Source of the DNA: Pseudooctadecabacter jejudonensis
GTDB lineage: Bacteria > Pseudomonadota > Alphaproteobacteria > Rhodobacterales > Rhodobacteraceae
Assembly: GCF_900172275.1 (NCBI RefSeq)
Contig: NZ_FWFT01000005.1
Span: forward strand, 124,001 to 188,000
Length of the DNA: 64,000 nt
Direction of reading: 5' to 3'
Positions within the stretch are counted from its first letter, which is position 1, and each line of letters opens with the position of its first letter. The translations under genes and the position numbers were made by a program. Below, piece by piece: positions 49,611-58,088 of this stretch. Under the pieces are notes generated by a model, which ran no database searches, had not been told where the DNA came from, and saw nothing but the letters and a program-made list of their open reading frames with translations.

Positions 49611-50267
49611 TCAGTTCGGGGTGATCGTGATTTCCACGCGACGGTTCTGGGCGCGGCCTTCTGGCGTCAGGTTGGACGCAATTGGGGAAGATTCGCCACG
49701 GCCGATGGAGCGGACGCGGTTTGGCGCAACGCCACTGGAAATGAGAGCAGAGGCGACTGATTGCGCACGGCGTTCGGACAAGCTTTGGTTAAAGGCGGCA
49801 GAGCCGGTGTTGTCCGCATGGCCGATGACATTCACCGTTGTGTTCGGGAAGTCGTTCATCGACCGGGCCAGAGCATTTAGATCCGTGCGCAAAGCGCCAG
49901 ACAGCTGGTCACTGTTCGTCGCGAACAGAATGTCCTGTGGCAGTGTGACGATGAGTTGGTCGCCAGTGTTAACGATGCGGGCGTTGGACCCAAGCTCCGC
50001 GCGCAGCTGCGCCTCCTGACGGTCCAGCAAAGCGCCGGCGCCGGCACCCAGACCTGCACCGATCAGCGCGCCGGTGACGATGCCACGGTTGCGTTCACCG
50101 ACGGTATCGCCGCGCGCCGCACCGATCAGCGCGCCTGCGGCTGCACCGACCAAGGCACCTTGCTGGGTGTTGCGGTTCGGGTTGTTCGGGTCCTGAATCT
50201 GTTCGCAGGCGGTCACGGCCAAAAGGCCGGACACGGCCACTGCGAGGGAGGTTTTGGACAGGGTCAT
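49611..50267 (-). CDS. OmpA-family outer-membrane lipoprotein, YiaD type
   Basis: A 218-residue lipoprotein: signal peptide with lipobox LLAVTAC (Cys at about residue 21), a glycine-zipper region (GALVGAAAGALIGAARGD and GALIGAGLGAGAGALLD, about 37-82), and a C-terminal OmpA domain that binds peptidoglycan (TVNVIGHADNTGSAAFNQSLSERRAQSV, with later GRGESSPIASN and NRRVEI). It probably links the outer membrane to the wall. Start chosen at the Met that opens the signal peptide. Single gene with its own terminator. Confidence 0.93.
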   Translation of the reverse strand: MTLSKTSLAVAVSGLLAVTACEQIQDPNNPNRNTQQGALVGAAAGALIGAARGDTVGERNRGIVTGALIGAGLGAGAGALLDRQEAQLRAELGSNARIVNTGDQLIVTLPQDILFATNSDQLSGALRTDLNALARSMNDFPNTTVNVIGHADNTGSAAFNQSLSERRAQSVASALISSGVAPNRVRSIGRGESSPIASNLTPEGRAQNRRVEITITPN

Positions 50268-50409
50268 TTTAATCGTTCCTATTTGGGCACCGGACATGGT
50301 GCGCTTGATGCGGTTTATATCGGACAAACCCCGATGCTATCCAATAACGCCGTTGCGACGGGCGGGGTTCCGCCGATGATATCTGAAAACCAACATATTT
50401 TATGGGCTG

Positions 50410-51243
50410 TTAGCCCGCTTCTTGTCGCGCGCTTTCCCATGCGAGGAGGGCGCGTTTGACCGGAAGCCCCCAGTGATACCCCCCAAGACCTCCGGATTTT
50501 CGCATGGCACGGTGGCACGGGATCAGCCAGCTGATCGGATTGCGACCGACGGCTGTGCCCACAGCGCGGACAGCGCGCGGGTGGTCAATGGCACCGGCGA
50601 TTTCGGAATAGGTGGTGACCTGACCGGACGGGATTGTCATCAGCGCCTCCCACACTTTGAGCTGAAATGGCGCGCCGATCATCACCAGTTTCGCGTCGCC
50701 CCGCAGGGACATCGCGGCCTCAACCCATGGTGCGATCGTGTGCGGGTCATGCGAAAACGTGGCATTGGGCCAGCGGCGGGCCAGATCGTCGTAGGCCCAA
50801 TCGTCGCCCATTTCGGACGTGAAGCCCAAACCGCAGATGCCGCGGTCTGTGCCCATGGCGATCACCGGACCGAAGGGGCTGTCGAATTTGCCCCAATGGA
50901 TCGTCAGATCTGCGCCACCTTTGGCGAAGTCCCCCGGGCTCATGGCCTCCCACGTCAGGAAAAGGTCATGCAGGCGCCCTGATCCCGACAGGCCAACCGC
51001 ATCTGCCGTGGCAAGGGTTGTGAAATTCTCAGCCAGAAGTGTCTTGGCATGCCCCAAAGCCAGATATTGTTGATAGCGTTTGGGGGACACACCGGCCCAG
51101 CGGCTGAAGACACGCTGAAAATGGGCGGGGGACATGTCCATCTTATCGGCCAAGGCCTCAAGCGAGAGGGGGGCACGTGCGGCATCTATATGATCCAATG
51201 CACGGCGAATGACGTGGTAATGATAGTGGTCTGAGTGTTCCAT
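50410..51243 (-). CDS. AraC domain fused to methylated-DNA--cysteine methyltransferase
   Basis: A 277-residue protein: AraC-type DNA-binding domain (residues ~10-105, ALADKMDMSPAHFQRVFSRWAG) followed by the O6-alkylguanine transferase domain with FQLKVWEAL, IPSGQVTTYSEIA, the HPRAVRAVGTAVGRNP loop and the alkyl-acceptor Cys in LIPCHRAM. It repairs O6-methylguanine by a suicide transfer. The N-terminal zinc/phosphotriester domain of E. coli Ada is absent, so the way it would sense methylation is unclear. Divergent from nth, another repair gene. Confidence 0.93.
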   Translation of the reverse strand: MEHSDHYHYHVIRRALDHIDAARAPLSLEALADKMDMSPAHFQRVFSRWAGVSPKRYQQYLALGHAKTLLAENFTTLATADAVGLSGSGRLHDLFLTWEAMSPGDFAKGGADLTIHWGKFDSPFGPVIAMGTDRGICGLGFTSEMGDDWAYDDLARRWPNATFSHDPHTIAPWVEAAMSLRGDAKLVMIGAPFQLKVWEALMTIPSGQVTTYSEIAGAIDHPRAVRAVGTAVGRNPISWLIPCHRAMRKSGGLGGYHWGLPVKRALLAWESARQEAG

Positions 51244-51343
51244 GCGTGCACCCTATGCAGCGAAACATCGTCACGCGACCCGAATGTTGCGCGAAGCGGC
51301 ATCCTTGCTTGAACCTTTGCCCGAACGCGGGCCATAAACCCCC

Positions 51344-51997
51344 ATGGCCCGACTTCAAAAACAACTCGACTATCAAACCATACGTGAGATTTTCACACGG
51401 TTTCATGCGGCTGATCCCGAACCCAAAGGGGAATTGGACCATGTGAACGCCTACACGTTGGTTGTCGCTGTGGCCCTGTCTGCGCAGGCCACGGACAAGG
51501 GCGTGAACAAAGCCACGGCAGAGTTGTTCAAGATCGCCGATACCCCGCAAAAGATGCTGGATTTGGGCGAAGAGGGCGTGATCCAGCATATCAAGACCAT
51601 TGGGCTTTATCGCAACAAGGCCAAGAACGTCATCAAGCTGAGCCGGATCCTGGTCGACGACTATAGCGGCGTCGTCCCCAACAGCCGCGCAGCCCTGCAA
51701 TCGCTGCCCGGCGTGGGGCGCAAAACGGCCAATGTGGTGCTGAACATGTGGTGGCAGCAACCGGCGCAGGCTGTCGACACCCATATCTTCCGGCTGGGCA
51801 ATCGCAGCGGCATCGCACCTGGCAAGGATGTGGATGCCGTGGAACGCGCGATTGAGGATAATATCCCTGCCGATTTCCAACTGCACGCTCACCACTGGAT
51901 GATCCTGCATGGTCGGTATATCTGCGTCGCGCGAAAACCCAAATGTCAGGCCTGTCACATCAGCGACCTGTGTCTTTACAAGGAAAAAACCGAATGA
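51344..51997 (+). CDS. nth: Endonuclease III
   Basis: DNA glycosylase/AP lyase for oxidised pyrimidines, 217 residues. Seen: LSAQATDKGVNKAT, the helix-hairpin-helix LPGVGRKTANVVL with the catalytic Lys, VDTHIFRLGNR with the catalytic Asp, and the 4Fe-4S site C-x6-C-x2-C-x5-C in CVARKPKCQACHISDLC. Its stop codon overlaps the PfkB gene start as ATGA. Confidence 0.96.
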   Translation: MARLQKQLDYQTIREIFTRFHAADPEPKGELDHVNAYTLVVAVALSAQATDKGVNKATAELFKIADTPQKMLDLGEEGVIQHIKTIGLYRNKAKNVIKLSRILVDDYSGVVPNSRAALQSLPGVGRKTANVVLNMWWQQPAQAVDTHIFRLGNRSGIAPGKDVDAVERAIEDNIPADFQLHAHHWMILHGRYICVARKPKCQACHISDLCLYKEKTE

Positions 51998-52971
51998 ATT
52001 TTGATGTGATTGGCATTGGCAACGCAATGGTCGATGTGATTTCCCCCGCCCCTGACACGTTCCTTGATCAGATGGGCATCACCAAGGGCATCATGCAGCT
52101 GATTGAACGGGACCGCGCGGAGTTGCTTTATGCCTCCATGTCGGAGCGCGTCGAGGCCCCGGGCGGGTCCGTCGCAAACACCATTGCGGGCATCGGTGAA
52201 TTGGGCCTGCAAACGGCCTTTATCGGCAAGGTCAAAGACGACGCCTTGGGCCGGTTTTATGCGGATGCCCTGGATAAGGCAGGCACGGCGTTTCCGCTGG
52301 CGCCGCAGCAGGTTGAGTTGCCAACGTCGCGGTCGATGATCTTTGTGTCGCCCGATGGCGAACGGTCGATGAACACATATCTTGGTGCCGGCGCGGATAT
52401 TTCATCCGCCGATGTGCCGGACGTCTTTGGCACGGGGTTGTTGTTCCTCGAAGGCTATCTGTTCGACAAGGACGACGGCAAAACCGCCTTTTCCGAGGCC
52501 GCAGGCAAGATGAAGGCCGCAGGCGGCAGGTCTGCCATCACGATCTCGGATCCGTTTTGCGCCGAACGTCACCGCGCCGACTTCAAACGCCTGATTGCCG
52601 AGGACATGGATGTGGCCATTGGCAATGCGGCGGAATGGAGGACGCTGTATGAAACCGATGATCTGGACGCAGCCCTGCGCCAAGCCGCCGAGGTCTGCGA
52701 CATCGTGGCTTGCACCCGGTCGGGGGAGGCCGTGTGGGTGCAGCGCGGGTTCGAACGCTTCACCGCAGACGTCACACCGGTGACACCCGTGGATGCGACA
52801 GGCGCAGGCGATCAGTTCGCGGCCGGTTTCCTGTATGGTATCTGCACGGGGGCGGCGTTGGATGTGGCCGCGGCCATGGGGGTGATGTGCGCGGCTGAGG
52901 TCATCGGCCATATGGGCCCACGGCCAGAGGCCAACATGATGGCAGCGTTCCGGTCCGCTGGCCTCGTTTGA
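51994..52971 (+). CDS. PfkB-family carbohydrate/nucleoside kinase, adenosine kinase-like
   Basis: A 325-residue ribokinase-fold enzyme. Seen: GIGNAMVDVI at the start, APGGSVANTIAGIGELG for substrate binding, the sugar loop, and the catalytic DATGAGDQFAAGFLYG near residue 268. The pattern matches alphaproteobacterial proteins annotated as adenosine kinase, so phosphorylation of adenosine to AMP is likely. Coupled to nth by ATGA; the two functions are not obviously related. Confidence 0.88.
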   Translation: MNFDVIGIGNAMVDVISPAPDTFLDQMGITKGIMQLIERDRAELLYASMSERVEAPGGSVANTIAGIGELGLQTAFIGKVKDDALGRFYADALDKAGTAFPLAPQQVELPTSRSMIFVSPDGERSMNTYLGAGADISSADVPDVFGTGLLFLEGYLFDKDDGKTAFSEAAGKMKAAGGRSAITISDPFCAERHRADFKRLIAEDMDVAIGNAAEWRTLYETDDLDAALRQAAEVCDIVACTRSGEAVWVQRGFERFTADVTPVTPVDATGAGDQFAAGFLYGICTGAALDVAAAMGVMCAAEVIGHMGPRPEANMMAAFRSAGLV

Positions 52972-52974
52972 CCT

Positions 52975-53667
52975 TTAGGCGCGGCAGGTGTTCAGCCAGG
53001 CCGCGTCGATGGCGTCAATGACCGCCGGATCAAACCTGTCCTCTTCCTTCCAATACTTGCCTGAGGGCACCATGTAACCCGCCCGCGCCTCAAGCGCCAA
53101 AGCATGATCAACGGCAGCCTGATCAATCTTTGGGATGGCGGAAAGATCATCGGGCGCGGCGCGGGGAAACACCAAACGGCTGGCCTCTTGGCTGAGGTTC
53201 AATGTCCGGCACCCGCGCGCAGCCGCCATGGCCTGCAAGCGGGCCGATTTCCCCTCAAGCGAACGCAAGGTCACATCGGCCCGCAAGGGATCAGCAGTTC
53301 CTTGGCCATAGAAATGGGTCTGGGCCCCGTCATAGGTCATGTCACAGCCCAGAAAGGCCATCACGCTGGGCTGCAGGTCATGCAAGGCCCAGTATCCAGC
53401 CGTAAACGCCATCGTTCCGCCCGCATAAACAAACCCGCCCAAGGCATTCTGCGCAGGCACATAGGTTTCATAGGTGATGATCTTTTGTGAGGCCGCAAGA
53501 TCGACAGGCTGACGATCGGCTGGAAAATCGGACGGATGGATCAAAAAGTCCCAATCAGGCCGCACCCGCCACGCATTGTTGATGGCCACGATCACATCAA
53601 AAGGCCCGCGATCCCAAGCAGCCGCCTGTGTCACCGTCGGACCACTGCCCAAAACCAAAACCCTCAT
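52975..53667 (-). CDS. Conserved-looking Rossmann-type protein of unknown function
   Basis: A 230-residue protein starting MRVLVLGSGPTVTQAAAW, with a glycine loop of Rossmann type, then DVIVAINNAWRVRPDWDFLIHP, GCDMTYDGAQTHFYGQGTADPL in the middle. The middle motif with clustered Asp and His resembles sites in bacterial sialyltransferase-like or DUF115-type proteins, but I cannot name the family. It converges with the PfkB gene (three bases apart) and lies upstream of a sulfotransferase on the same strand, so a glycan role is possible. The start was placed at MRVLVLG. Confidence 0.6.
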   Translation of the reverse strand: MRVLVLGSGPTVTQAAAWDRGPFDVIVAINNAWRVRPDWDFLIHPSDFPADRQPVDLAASQKIITYETYVPAQNALGGFVYAGGTMAFTAGYWALHDLQPSVMAFLGCDMTYDGAQTHFYGQGTADPLRADVTLRSLEGKSARLQAMAAARGCRTLNLSQEASRLVFPRAAPDDLSAIPKIDQAAVDHALALEARAGYMVPSGKYWKEEDRFDPAVIDAIDAAWLNTCRA

Positions 53668-53749
53668 CACCGCCCTCCGCGCCAACCGTCGCCCAAAGAT
53701 AGCGCGCCCGCGTTTAAGGGCGAGGCCACACACCGCCCGCGCAGCCTTA

Positions 53750-53774
53750 GTTTCGCTGTTTCAAAAATATGCAA
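53750..53774. repeat. 25-base exact repeat, copy 2
   Basis: Identical over 25 bases to 45750-45774. Here it lies between two leftward genes, so it is not simply a plus-strand promoter. Confidence 0.8.
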
Positions 53775-53817
53775 AATCCACGGGCCATTGCCCATTCGAT
53801 ATCACCGGAAAAGCACC

Positions 53818-53841
53818 GCAAATTTTCGTCAGAAAATTTGC
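53818..53841. repeat. AT-rich hairpin after the sulfotransferase gene
   Basis: Stem GCAAATTTTC/GAAAATTTGC with a four-base loop, 30 bases beyond the stop codon. Same family as the tandem hairpins at 10694, 21836 and 39832. Confidence 0.7.
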
Positions 53842-53871
53842 CTCCCGCTCGCGGCACGCGCTGATCGAAGA

Positions 53872-54690
53872 TCACTCCCCAAGTTTTGCATGCACCTCGT
53901 CCAGGTCAATCTCGGCGACGGGCATCTTGTTGGCGGGGTTTTCAAAGTCGTATTTGAACAGATTGAAATCCCGTTTGTAGATCTCATAGACCAGATGCAT
54001 CGACAGGTCGTCGAAATAGTCCTCGACCGGATGGGCGCGTTTGGGGCCGTGGCCTTCGCTTTCGTTGAACCGCGGGATGTCTGCCAGATCGACGGGATTC
54101 GGCGTCTCGATCCCGTCCAGAACCAGTTGCATGCCGTCGTTGAACTGCTCGGTCCAGAAAATTTTATCGTAGCGCCCGCCGTTGACGATGAAGGTGCTGA
54201 TATGGCCGGACATGGCAGACCAATGAATGTCAGGGTCCATGGGGCGGCGCCAGCGGATGGTGTCGCGGGCGAACAGCAGAAAACGTCGAAAGCTTTTGAT
54301 CTGGTCAAATTCGAACCCATCGTCGGGGCTTCCAACCTCGATCCCGTATTTCTGGATCAACAGCGGCACCAAATTGCCGCGATAGCGCCGCCCGTTGCGT
54401 TGAATGCCGCAGATTTTGTCAAAGAATGACGACAGGATGCGGGTGTAGGGGTTGCGCACGCAGGTGAAGGCAAAACTTTTGTGGTTGCGCACGTTTTCCG
54501 TGATCAGCGGTTGGCTGTCGTCCATGGCCCATTTGTGCATGCCCGATTGGGCATCGTGGATGTCGCCATCAAAAAATTCACCATGGTCGGAATAATACAT
54601 GATCTGTCCGATGGTCGAACAGGCGCATTTTGGCACCACGCGGTACACCACACTTTCACTTTCCGTCATCCATGTGCCGGGAAAACCCAT
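53872..54690 (-). CDS. Sulfotransferase family 2 protein
   Basis: A 272-residue cytoplasmic sulfotransferase. Seen: YRVVPKCACSTIGQIMYYSD, a family 2 PAPS loop (VPKCACST in the place of PKxGSTS), and FTCVRNPYTRILSSFFDKI, the 3'-phosphate site with RNPYxR. This subtype usually sulfates carbohydrates. GAGGACG precedes the chosen ATG; an upstream start is possible. Divergent from the GT14 glycosyltransferase gene over 142 bases, which suggests joint use on a surface polysaccharide. Acceptor unknown. Confidence 0.85.
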   Translation of the reverse strand: MGFPGTWMTESESVVYRVVPKCACSTIGQIMYYSDHGEFFDGDIHDAQSGMHKWAMDDSQPLITENVRNHKSFAFTCVRNPYTRILSSFFDKICGIQRNGRRYRGNLVPLLIQKYGIEVGSPDDGFEFDQIKSFRRFLLFARDTIRWRRPMDPDIHWSAMSGHISTFIVNGGRYDKIFWTEQFNDGMQLVLDGIETPNPVDLADIPRFNESEGHGPKRAHPVEDYFDDLSMHLVYEIYKRDFNLFKYDFENPANKMPVAEIDLDEVHAKLGE

Positions 54691-54832
54691 CTGTTCGTCC
54701 TCATACTGTGTCCGCGTGGTTCTGTCCCGCAGCGGTTTTGTGCAAAAAAGCAAAGAAATCGTGTTTATTCAATCGATCTTCACGTTTACATATCTAAAAC
54801 ACTGATCACCCAAGGGGAATATTGTTTCCGAT

Positions 54833-56410
54833 ATGGCAAAAATTGCCTTCATCCTGCTGTGCCACAAAGACCCTGAGGCGATCGTGCGTCAGGCGGAACA
54901 GTTGACGGCGGTGGGGGACTATATCTCGATCCATTTTGACGCCCGTGCGCCGAAGGCGGCCTATGATATGATCCAAGGCGCGCTGAAGGACAATCCCAAC
55001 GTCACCTATGCCACCAAACGCATCAAATGCGGTTGGGGGGAGTGGAGCCTGGTGCAGGCGACGCTCTATGCGGTGGAGGCTGCGGTGAATGCCTTTCCAC
55101 GGGCCACGCATTTCTACATGGTGTCGGGCGATTGCATGGCGATCAAATCGGCCACCCATGCCAAGGCGCTGCTGGACAGCGACGATTGCGACTACATCGA
55201 AAGTTTCGACTTTTTCGAATCCGACTGGATCAAGACGGGTATGAAGGAAGAGCGGCTGATCTACCGCCATTTCTTCAATGAACGCACGCACAAGACGTTG
55301 TTTTACAATTCGTGGTGGGCGCAGCGAAAGCTGAGGTTGGAACGTGAAATTCCGGCCGATTTGCAGATCATGATCGGGTCTCAATGGTGGTGTCTGCGCC
55401 GCCGTACGGTGGAATGGATCCTCGATATGACGCGCAACCGGCCCGATGTGATGCGCTTTTTCCGCACCACGTGGATCCCGGATGAGACGTTTTTTCAAAC
55501 GCTGGTCCGCCATCTGGTGCCGGAGCCAGAGATCCGCACGCGGACGCTGACGTTTTTGATGTTCACGGACTATGGGATGCCGGTGACGTTTTATGACGAT
55601 CACTATGACCTGTTGTTGAGTCAGGATTTTCTGTTCGCGCGAAAAATCTCACCCGAGGCGACGACGCTAAAGGAACGGCTGGGGCGGCTTTATGCGTCGG
55701 GGCGGACGGACTTTAAGATTTCGAACGAAGGCACGCGGCTGTTTCACTTCCTGACCGGACGCGGGCGCATTGGGCGGAGGTTTGCGCCACGGTTCTGGGA
55801 GACGGAGGCGTCGCTGGGCCGCGAACGCGAATTGCTGATCATTGCCTGCAAGAAATGGCATGTGGCCAAGCGGTTGGTGGGGTCGATCCAGCATCATACC
55901 AACATTCCGACCATTGATTATCTGTTCAACGAAGACCACACGCCGCTGCCCGATTTGGGCGGCATTCAAACCACGCTGAGCAAACGGACACGTCACAGAC
56001 GCGCGTTGATGCGGATGCTGTTTGATTATTATGAGACGGACCGTTTGATCATTTGTCTGGACACGGCGAGCCTTGATCTGATGCAGGATTTCTTTTCCGA
56101 CAGATCGACCACGCGGCTGTTGGAGATTGAGTGCGAATTCACGGATGAGTACCTGATCGGTCACGCCAAACGTGTGGGGCTTGCAGGCGAGCAGACGGCG
56201 GATGAAACGATGCAGCAGTTGCTGCCCACGATCCGCTATGACGTGGTTTACGAAAGCGACCGGATCGGGGATGCGGGTTTCGAACATCATTTGCGTATTC
56301 GCGAGGCGGCGAGCCCGGATGAGAATGTGCCTCCTCTGGCGGAATTCCTGAGCGTGCCGGAAGATGTCGCCCGTAATTTGGCGCAGACCCCCTATTTGTT
56401 TGCAGACTGA
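54833..56410 (+). CDS. GT14 branching glycosyltransferase with extra C-terminal domain
   Basis: A 525-residue protein. The first ~260 residues match the core-2/I-branching N-acetylglucosaminyltransferase family (GT14): IAFILLCHKDPEAIVRQAEQL, YISIHFDARAP, GEWSLVQATLYAVEAA, FYMVSGDCMAIKS, GSQWWCLRR and the PDETFFQT motif with the likely catalytic Glu. From about 290 a second domain of unknown function follows (LGRERELLIIACKKWHVAKRL). No signal peptide, so it acts on cytoplasmic glycan precursors. Divergent from a sulfotransferase; the HIT gene follows after 11 bases. Confidence 0.85.
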   Translation: MAKIAFILLCHKDPEAIVRQAEQLTAVGDYISIHFDARAPKAAYDMIQGALKDNPNVTYATKRIKCGWGEWSLVQATLYAVEAAVNAFPRATHFYMVSGDCMAIKSATHAKALLDSDDCDYIESFDFFESDWIKTGMKEERLIYRHFFNERTHKTLFYNSWWAQRKLRLEREIPADLQIMIGSQWWCLRRRTVEWILDMTRNRPDVMRFFRTTWIPDETFFQTLVRHLVPEPEIRTRTLTFLMFTDYGMPVTFYDDHYDLLLSQDFLFARKISPEATTLKERLGRLYASGRTDFKISNEGTRLFHFLTGRGRIGRRFAPRFWETEASLGRERELLIIACKKWHVAKRLVGSIQHHTNIPTIDYLFNEDHTPLPDLGGIQTTLSKRTRHRRALMRMLFDYYETDRLIICLDTASLDLMQDFFSDRSTTRLLEIECEFTDEYLIGHAKRVGLAGEQTADETMQQLLPTIRYDVVYESDRIGDAGFEHHLRIREAASPDENVPPLAEFLSVPEDVARNLAQTPYLFAD

Positions 56411-56421
56411 GGAGATTTGGC

Positions 56422-56784
56422 ATGGATTTTGCCTATGACGACCAAAACATCTTTGCCAAGATCCTGCGCGGAGAGATCCCCAATAAGACGGTTTACGAAG
56501 ATGATTATGCGCTGGCCTTTCATGACATTGCACCGCAAGCGCCAGTGCATGTTTTGGTGATCCCCAAGGGCCCCTTTATGTCGCTGGATCATTTTACCCG
56601 CGACGCCAGTGACGCCGAGATTACCGGATACATGCGCGCGATTTCCAAGACATGTGAGATGATTGGCGTGGAAGACGGGTTTCGCGCGATTGCGAATGCC
56701 CGCGCGCAGGGCGGGCAGGAAGTGCCGCATCTGCATGTGCATCTTTTGGCCGGTCGTCCCATGGGGCCGATGCTGGCGCCTTAA
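56422..56784 (+). CDS. HIT-family nucleotide hydrolase, HinT-like
   Basis: A 120-residue HIT protein. Seen: FAKILRGEIPNKTVYEDD, AFHDIAPQAPVHVLVIPK, and the active-site HLHVHLL (His-x-His-x-His pattern) near the end, preceded by GGQEVPH. It cleaves AMP-lysine and related phosphoramidates. It follows the GT14 gene by 11 bases, probably cotranscribed. Confidence 0.94.
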   Translation: MDFAYDDQNIFAKILRGEIPNKTVYEDDYALAFHDIAPQAPVHVLVIPKGPFMSLDHFTRDASDAEITGYMRAISKTCEMIGVEDGFRAIANARAQGGQEVPHLHVHLLAGRPMGPMLAP

Positions 56785-56791
56785 GTTTCGA

Positions 56792-56864
56792 ATTTGGCTG
56801 CGCCAAATCCGACCGGCTGGGGGCTGTGCCCCCAGACCCCCCGAGTTTGTTGGGTCAGATGAAG
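56792..56864. repeat. Composite element: two hairpins plus 22-base repeat copy D
   Basis: Stem ATTTGGC/GCCAAAT (56792-56808), stem CTGGGGGC/GCCCCCAG (56817-56835), then the 22-base repeat (56843-56864) 13 bases from the stop codon of the ABC gene on the other strand. Lies between convergent genes and may terminate both. Confidence 0.75.
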
Positions 56865-56877
56865 GGGGGCGGCGGGT

Positions 56878-57804
56878 TTAGTTGCGTGTGAGATCCAGAA
56901 AGACGTCTTCAAGGTCGGGGTCTTCGGTGCGCACGTCTTTGACCGCGATGCCCGCGGTGCGGATCAAGTCCAGGACATCATCGGCGCGGGTCCGGGTTGT
57001 TTTGTAGGTGAAGGCCAGGGTGCCGTTGTCGCGCTTGGTCGCCGTGATCCCGGAGGGCAGGGACGGAAGGTCTGTGTCGCTGTCGGGTGTAATGACCAGC
57101 GTTTTGGCGTCGAGTTGGCCGAGCAGATTGGCCGTGGTGTCATTGGCGATGACCGTGCCGTGGTTGATGATGGCGATCTGGTCGCACATCTGTTCGGCTT
57201 CTTCGAGGTAGTGGGTCGTCAGGATGATGGTCATACCATCGTCGTTGAGTTTGCGCACGTTTTGCCACAGCAGGTTGCGCAGTTCGATATCCACGCCGGC
57301 GGTGGGTTCATCGAGGACGAGGATTTGCGGGCTGTGCACGAGGGCTTTGCCCAGCAGGAGGCGGCGGCGCATGCCGCCCGACAGCGACCGCGCGTAGGCT
57401 TCGGCTTTGTCTGTGAGGCCGGTGAGTTCAAGCAGCTCTTCCGTGCGACGTTGAGATTTGGGCACCCCGTAGAGACCTGCCTGCACATCCAGGGAGCCGC
57501 GCGGGGTAAAGAACGGATCGAGGTTGGGTTCTTGCGGCATGATGCCGATGGCGGCACGGGATTGGCGGGGGTTTTTGTCTTGGTCAAAGCCCCAGATGCT
57601 GACGTTGCCTGCAGATTTGGTCACCAATCCTGCGAGGATATTGATTAGGGTGGATTTGCCCGCGCCATTGGGGCCAAGCAGGCCGAAAATCGAGCCGCGC
57701 GGCACTGTCAGGTCGACGCCTTTCAGCGCGTCCTTGGCGGGGCTGCGTTTGGTGGCGGCATAGGTTTTCTTCAGGCCCGAAATTTCGATGGCATTGTCGG
57801 TCAT
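56878..57804 (-). CDS. ABC-2 type transporter ATPase, YadG/NodI-like
   Basis: A 308-residue ATPase of an ABC-2 exporter. Seen: Walker A GLLGPNGAGKSTLIN, Q-loop IMPQEPNLDPFFTP, signature SLSGGMRRRL, Walker B ILVLDEPTAGVD, switch LTTHYLEEAEQM, and the C-terminal DLEDVFLDLTRN. The permease that such ATPases need is not adjacent: the next gene downstream is on the other strand. The start chosen is MTDNAIEISG, where the family begins. Exported substrate unknown. Confidence 0.92.
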   Translation of the reverse strand: MTDNAIEISGLKKTYAATKRSPAKDALKGVDLTVPRGSIFGLLGPNGAGKSTLINILAGLVTKSAGNVSIWGFDQDKNPRQSRAAIGIMPQEPNLDPFFTPRGSLDVQAGLYGVPKSQRRTEELLELTGLTDKAEAYARSLSGGMRRRLLLGKALVHSPQILVLDEPTAGVDIELRNLLWQNVRKLNDDGMTIILTTHYLEEAEQMCDQIAIINHGTVIANDTTANLLGQLDAKTLVITPDSDTDLPSLPSGITATKRDNGTLAFTYKTTRTRADDVLDLIRTAGIAVKDVRTEDPDLEDVFLDLTRN

Positions 57805-57908
57805 GGCGTGATTTTCCCGTCTTGTAGGCCCGCTGCGGATCGCTAGAATACGCGGCGACCAACCTATTCCAAGGGCACCTAGCGCGCCCGCAGCCCAGAG
57901 GCAAACCA

Positions 57909-58088
57909 ATGGCCCAACCCGCCCCCGAAACCAAGATTGTCAACGAGTGGCGGATTGCCTGTGATGGGGGCGAGGGTGCGCTGGGCCACCCGCGTGTCTG
58001 GCTGCAGATCCCGCGCGATCAGGGCTTTGTCGAATGCCCCTATTGCGATGCGAAATATGTGCACGCCGAGGCCGCGTCTGTTGACTAA
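57909..58088 (+). CDS. Small CHCC zinc-finger protein, NDUFS6-like
   Basis: A 59-residue protein. A Cys-His-Cys-Cys set is seen: Cys18 (RIACDGG), His27 (LGHPRVWL), Cys43 and Cys46 (ECPYCDAKY). This is the zf-CHCC pattern of the mitochondrial complex I subunit NDUFS6 and of small alphaproteobacterial proteins. It may help complex I assembly, but that is inferred from the mitochondrial relative. Divergent from the ABC ATPase by 104 bases. Its end overlaps the likely start of the following membrane-protein gene. Confidence 0.85.
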   Translation: MAQPAPETKIVNEWRIACDGGEGALGHPRVWLQIPRDQGFVECPYCDAKYVHAEAASVD

